From Anaerosomatales bacterium (GTDB taxonomy: Bacteria; Actinomycetota; Coriobacteriia; Anaerosomatales; SLCP01), in NCBI GenBank assembly GCA_029210645.1, contig JARGFT010000013.1, forward strand, positions 1 to 39,706: a stretch of DNA of 39,706 nucleotides, read 5' to 3'. Every line of letters starts with the position of its first letter. Positions within the stretch are counted from its first letter, which is position 1. Both the position numbers and the translations under genes were made by a program. Positions 33,255 through 39,706 of this stretch are shown here, in pieces. A model generated the notes under the pieces. It was not told the origin of the DNA. It ran no database searches and was given only the letters and a program-made list of their open reading frames with translations.

Positions 33255-34033
33255 CACGTCACCCCGCCAGCGCCGGTCTCCCAGACGCCGCCGTGATCGA
33301 GCCGCGGCCGGGTACGCCGCGCGAGCAGGTGCGCGAGCACGGACTCCAGTGTCCGGTTGACGATGCACTCCTCGGAAAGCCCGATCTCCTCGGCTACCGC
33401 GAGCGCCGCCTCGCAGCGTCCGACCTGATTCGCGAAGTGCGCGTCCGAGTTCACGGCGATCGGCGCTCCGGCCGCCATCGCGGCCTCGGCGAACTCGCGC
33501 TCGCGGTGATTGGACGACGCCCGGCAGCTGGTGGGTGCGAAGGTGTGGTCGTTGAGCTCCAGGATGACACCTCGAGCGGCGGCCTCGTCGACGACGGTCG
33601 CCAGCTCGAGAGGGAACTCGTGGTCGTTACCGGGATGCGTGATCATGTCCACGTTCGGATTCGCCATCACCCTCAGCAGCGCCTCGGTGTTACGTGCACG
33701 GTCACGTTGGTCGAACCCGGTCTCCGGGTGGAACCCTACCGCGACGAAGTCGAGTTGCTCGAGGATGGTGTCCGGCAGGTCGACGCCGCTGCGGGAGTCG
33801 GCCGGGTTGGCCTCGCAGCCCTTCAGGATCCGCACGCCGTCGATGATCGACGGCAGTACCTTGAGGTTCCAGAAGTACCACTGCTCCGGCGCGCCGGGGC
33901 ATGCCGGCCCGTGGTCGGTGATGGCGATCAGCCCGAGGCCGGCCCGACGCGCGGCGACCGCGAGCTCGGTCGCGGTCGAGTAGGCATGACCTGAGGCCAG
34001 CGTGTGGGTGTGGAGGTCTGCCAGCAGTCGCAT
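33254..34033 (-). CDS. PHP-domain phosphatase (YcdX-like)
   Basis: 259 residues. The PHP metal sites are DLHTHTLASGHAYST, ITDHGPACPG, GCEAN, THPGND and VNSDAHFAN, which match the trinuclear zinc YcdX/YtvI-type branch more than histidinol phosphatase HisK, since no histidine genes are near. Substrate is uncertain; small phosphate esters are plausible. It starts four bases past prfB. Confidence 0.9.
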   Translation of the reverse strand: MRLLADLHTHTLASGHAYSTATELAVAARRAGLGLIAITDHGPACPGAPEQWYFWNLKVLPSIIDGVRILKGCEANPADSRSGVDLPDTILEQLDFVAVGFHPETGFDQRDRARNTEALLRVMANPNVDMITHPGNDHEFPLELATVVDEAAARGVILELNDHTFAPTSCRASSNHREREFAEAAMAAGAPIAVNSDAHFANQVGRCEAALAVAEEIGLSEECIVNRTLESVLAHLLARRTRPRLDHGGVWETGAGGVT

Positions 34034-34037
34034 CTCG

Positions 34038-35168
34038 CTAGGACTCCGCCCCTACCGCCTCGCCCTGCTCGAGGGCGACCCTCCAACGGTGGTAGCCCAC
34101 AACGAACTCCTCGAGATCCCCGTCGAGGACCGCATCGACGTTGCCGGTCTCGGTGCCGGTCCGGTGGTCCTTGACCATCTGATACGGATAGAGCACGTAG
34201 CTACGGATCTGGCTCCCGAACGTGATGTCCTGTCGTTCGCCCCGAAGCTCGTCGAGTTCCGCATCCCGCTTGGCCTTCTCGAGCTCGTACAGGCGGGCCC
34301 GCAGGATCTTCATGGCAGACTCGCGGTTCTTGAGCTGGCTCTTCTCGTTCTGACACGTGACGACAAGCCCGCTCGGCGTGTGCGTGATGCGCACTGCGGA
34401 GTCAGTCGTGTTGACCGACTGGCCGCCCGGGCCGCTGGAGCGGAACACGTCGATGCGCAGGTCCTCGTCCCGGATCTCGACCACGATCTCGTCGGGCAGC
34501 ACGGGCAGGACCTCGACGCGCGCGAACGTCGTCTGGCGGCGCTTCTTCTCGTCGGTGGGGCTGATACGCACGAGCCGGTGTACGCCGACCTCGGACTGGA
34601 GCACCCCGAACGCGTTGCGCCCGTGCACCGTGAAAACCGCGCGGTCGATCCCGAGTTCGACGCCTTGGGGTGCGTCGTGCAGGTCTACCTTCCACCGGCG
34701 CCGCTCGGCATACTTGGTGATCATACGGAGAAGCATCTCGGCCCAGTCCTGAGCCTCCAGGCCACCCTGACCCGGGGTGATCGTCACGATCGCATCGCCC
34801 GGGTCGAACTCACCGGTGAACCAGGAGGATATCTCGAGCGAGTCGATGCTCTTCGAGAGGTCCGCAAGCGACCCGCCAAGCTCGGAGGCGAGCTCCTCGT
34901 CGCCCCCGGCGACCGCAAGTTCGTTACCCACCTCGGCGTCTTCGAGCGCGGCCAGGATCGCCTCGTAGCTGCCGACCTCGTCACGAAGCTCGGAGGCGCG
35001 CGCCATGATGCGCTGGGCGGAGGACTGATCGTCCCAGAAACCGGGCTCGGCGGCACGCTCCTCGAGCTCGGCGATCTCAGCACGCTTCGCACCCACGTGA
35101 AGGTAGTCCGCCATCCTGTCGACGCGGACCCTGAGTTGGGCGATCTCTGAGCTGCGGTCCTGGATCAA
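34038..35168 (-). CDS. prfB: Peptide chain release factor 2
   Basis: 376 residues. Recognises UAA and UGA and triggers peptide release. SSGPGGQSVNTTDSAVRITH holds the GGQ motif, RISPTDEKKRR carries the anticodon-like loop (SPT in place of the usual SPF), and the C-terminal HRTGTETGNVDAVLDGDLEE is intact. The frame is continuous from the start, so no programmed +1 frameshift controls it as in E. coli. The start is most likely the TTG at 35168, directly after the secA stop; family alignment supports the first 20 residues. Both are probably coupled. Confidence 0.96.
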   Translation of the reverse strand: MIQDRSSEIAQLRVRVDRMADYLHVGAKRAEIAELEERAAEPGFWDDQSSAQRIMARASELRDEVGSYEAILAALEDAEVGNELAVAGGDEELASELGGSLADLSKSIDSLEISSWFTGEFDPGDAIVTITPGQGGLEAQDWAEMLLRMITKYAERRRWKVDLHDAPQGVELGIDRAVFTVHGRNAFGVLQSEVGVHRLVRISPTDEKKRRQTTFARVEVLPVLPDEIVVEIRDEDLRIDVFRSSGPGGQSVNTTDSAVRITHTPSGLVVTCQNEKSQLKNRESAMKILRARLYELEKAKRDAELDELRGERQDITFGSQIRSYVLYPYQMVKDHRTGTETGNVDAVLDGDLEEFVVGYHRWRVALEQGEAVGAES

Positions 35169-37934
<2,766 letters not shown>

Positions 37935-37995
37935 GGAGAACAACACCTTCCGATGCGGGAGGAATCACGCCCGATACGGGCTGAAAAGCACAACG

Positions 37996-38004
37996 ATTCT
38001 AGCA
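37996..38004 (-). promoter_or_regulatory. secA: Possible extended -10 promoter of secA
   Basis: TGCTAGAAT on the minus strand is an extended -10 box with TAGAAT at 37996-38001; no good -35 is seen. The start would fall near 37989, about 55 bases before secA. Confidence 0.5.
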
Positions 38005-38097
38005 CACAGGAGGTGCTGGACCGGGGCACATGACGGGTCGTCACCGAGATGTCACGGTGGGTCCGCACGGGCAGCCCTCCGGCTTTCGCACAGACAA

Positions 38098-38144
38098 CGC
38101 AACGGGGGCCGACGACCACGTTCGTCGTCGACCCCCGGGTTGCG
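38098..38144 (-). terminator. Large two-tier hairpin between the BTAD gene and secA
   Basis: CGCAAC pairs with GTTGCG, GGGGG with CCCCC and CGACGAC with GTCGTCG, interrupted only by a GG bulge and one C/A mismatch. On the minus strand TTGTCTGT follows. It probably ends the BTAD transcript; a role in the secA leader is less likely because it lies upstream of the predicted promoter. Confidence 0.55.
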
Positions 38145-38285
38145 GATCTCGTGCCCGCTGGGCCCGAGAGGTGGGCATCATGACCGTCGCGGTGCCCCTC
38201 AGGAGTCTCCCGTCTCCTCACCTTGCGGCCCTACCACACGCTCCCGCTCCGCTCCTTGCTGGAGGGCCCGGTGAACCTCCGATCC

Positions 38286-38321
38286 GCTCGTACAGACGGC
38301 GTTTCTGCTGTCTGTACGAGC
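38286..38321 (-). repeat. Fifteen-base-pair hairpin just past the BTAD gene
   Basis: GCTCGTACAGACGGC and GCTGTCTGTACGAGC pair with one G-T wobble around GTTTCT, 38 bases past the stop at 38360. No T tract follows on either strand. It could be a terminator stem, an RNA stability element or a protein-binding site. Confidence 0.7.
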
Positions 38322-38359
38322 ACCATAGCGCATGGCTCTTAGCAGACTCTTACTCTTTT

Positions 38360-39706
38360 CTATCCTGTGATCGAACGCCCGTCGGAGCGCTCCTCCATCG
38401 CCAGGACCTGGTCGTAGAGACGCATCGTTTCCGTTGAGGGGTCCAGTCCGAGCTGATCGGCAAGATGAGACCGGCACGAGAGATACGTGTCTATCGCGGC
38501 GCTGCGCTGGCCCGATGCGATATGGGACCTCAGCGCCGCCTGGTACAGGTCTTCACGCCACGGGTCCGCACCAATCCCACGCCGGACCATCCGAAGAGCC
38601 CCCGGATGGTCACCTCTCTCGGTCAGGAGGCGATGCGCCGACAGCATAGCGTCACAGAACTCCTGCCGATACCGGTCCCTTGCCGAGGAGAACCAGTCAT
38701 CGTAGACGTCACCCGGCAGCAGATCGCCCCTGTAGAGGTCTATGAGGCGCTCGTAGCTTCGAATCGCCGCGTCCGTGTCCCTGGCAATGATATCTTGCCG
38801 CGCAGCCGACACGAGCACGTCGAACTCGGCAACGTCGGAGAAGACGTGCTCCGGCACGACCTTGCAGACACCGCCGGTATGCTCGACGTAGGGGCACGCC
38901 TCCCCCCGTGAAGAGCCGGGCACCAGCGCGCCTTTCATGGAGCTCCAGATCACATAGAAGTTGTTGCGCGACCGCGCGGCGTCCATCTCCGGCCACAGGT
39001 GATCGTAAATCTGCTCCCGGGGCACCTCCCGGCCCTGCTGAAGCACGAGCATCGCAAAGAGCAGACGCGCCTTGCGCTTGCGCCAGTCGCGTTCCGAGAC
39101 CTGCCGAGTCCCCACTGCTACCTCGAGACCTCCGAACAAGTGCACCTGACACGGAGCGGTCGTGTTGAGCGCCGCAATGCGATCGGCACCTTCATCGCCG
39201 AGCATGCGATATGCAAGGGCCTGCCACTCCGGCTCTTCCAGTGTCTTGCGAGCTACGGTCAGAGACTCGTCGATATGATGCCCGGTGATCATGCGCAGCA
39301 TGTGCATGGGGAGCCGCTCGGGACCGAGCGCACCGGCAAACAATCCGAGAAGGTGCGGGAACGCGCGGATGTACATCGCGATCGACCAGTTGGCGTTCTC
39401 TGACAGGATGTACACTTCGTGGTCGAGCAGACGGGCCCGCGCCTCGCTCTCGTTCCCATCGCGACGGGCGATCTCAGCCAGCACCATGTCCGCTCGCATG
39501 AGGTGCTGCATCGCAGACTTAGCAGCACATCGCTCCCTTATATCGGCAGCCAGGCGACTTGCGGCCAACTCGTCGCCCAGAGCCAGGTAGTTGGCAGCAA
39601 GTTCAACTTCTGCGAGTAGCCGGAAGTACTCGATTCCCTTGGCACCGGAATGCTCGAGCACTTCGTCCACATGAACCATAGAGGCTGCCGTGCGTTTCGC
39701 CGCACG
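38360..39706 (-). CDS. BTAD-domain (SARP/MalT-like) transcriptional regulator, C-terminal part
   Basis: Only the C-terminal 448 or so codons are in the window, because the frame stays open to the right edge past the Met at 39679. The visible part begins with helical TPR-like repeats (AANYLALGDELAASRLAADI). A winged helix follows (VHLFGGLEVAVGTRQVSE, KRKARLLFAMLVLQQGREV, EQIYDHLWPEMDAARSRNNF). The bacterial transcriptional activator domain is next (EFDVLVSAARQDII, YRGDLLPGDVYDDWF, and the last helical repeats LYQAALRSHIASGQRSAAID). Full-length relatives have an N-terminal AAA/NTPase and about 1000 residues. It probably activates a target elsewhere; no obvious partner gene adjoins it in the window. 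Confidence 0.88.
   Translation of the reverse strand, partial: RAAKRTAASMVHVDEVLEHSGAKGIEYFRLLAEVELAANYLALGDELAASRLAADIRERCAAKSAMQHLMRADMVLAEIARRDGNESEARARLLDHEVYILSENANWSIAMYIRAFPHLLGLFAGALGPERLPMHMLRMITGHHIDESLTVARKTLEEPEWQALAYRMLGDEGADRIAALNTTAPCQVHLFGGLEVAVGTRQVSERDWRKRKARLLFAMLVLQQGREVPREQIYDHLWPEMDAARSRNNFYVIWSSMKGALVPGSSRGEACPYVEHTGGVCKVVPEHVFSDVAEFDVLVSAARQDIIARDTDAAIRSYERLIDLYRGDLLPGDVYDDWFSSARDRYRQEFCDAMLSAHRLLTERGDHPGALRMVRRGIGADPWREDLYQAALRSHIASGQRSAAIDTYLSCRSHLADQLGLDPSTETMRLYDQVLAMEERSDGRSITG

Overview
This is a high-G+C bacterial chromosome segment. Almost everything is encoded on the minus strand; the exceptions are one secreted surface protein and one small hypothetical gene. 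The gene content suggests an actinobacterial lineage, and my best inference is a Coriobacteriia-type organism: an FtsE/FtsX-CtpA-SmpB-ssrA neighbourhood, a split transketolase, a large BTAD-type regulator, GTG/TTG starts and strong AGGAGG ribosome binding sites. No rRNA or other taxonomic marker is present, so this placement is tentative.

Reading from low to high coordinates: (1) 1-1022 holds the start of an envelope protein gene with an in-frame TAG, then five minus-strand tRNAs (transcribed Pro, Gly, Arg, His, Lys) with a recognisable promoter and a terminator-like hairpin. (2) 1146-4222 is a housekeeping run, murI, an MBL-fold hydrolase, rph and rdgB, transcribed in that order. (3) 4272-14379 is a ten-kilobase chemosensory operon with its own promoter at 14462-14489. 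Its order is a DUF4388 protein, CheR-TPR, a single-domain response regulator, a PilB/GspE-like protein whose ATPase motifs are all degenerate, two CheW proteins, a methyl-accepting protein without a sensory domain, a CheA-REC hybrid and CheB. It resembles chemosensory arrays that control type IV pili or gliding more than flagellar arrays. (4) 14572-17691 carries a URO-D-family protein, a COG2426 membrane protein and a GGDEF-EAL protein with an intact cyclase site and a damaged EAL half. (5) 17815-18167 is tmRNA; its partner smpB lies at 20571, and a secreted SdrD_B-like surface protein sits between them on the plus strand. (6) 21040-27023 holds an M42 peptidase, a CLC channel with CBS domains, a PdaA-like lipoprotein deacetylase and RNase R. 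(7) 27140-27562 is a lone plus-strand hypothetical gene. (8) 27601-37934 is the secA, prfB, PHP, yitT, split transketolase, ftsE, ftsX, ctpA block, read in that order. (9) 38360 to the right edge is the C-terminal part of a BTAD transcriptional regulator followed by two strong hairpins.

The most unusual item is the PilB-like protein inside the che operon. Walker A, Asp box, Walker B and His box are all altered, yet the zinc-binding cysteines and the N-terminal domain remain. I infer a non-hydrolysing scaffold or competitor that may link the array to a type IV pilus motor, possibly with c-di-GMP input through MshEN-like motifs in the neighbouring DUF4388 protein. The rest is largely ordinary core-genome content, with several readable promoters and hairpins recorded below.
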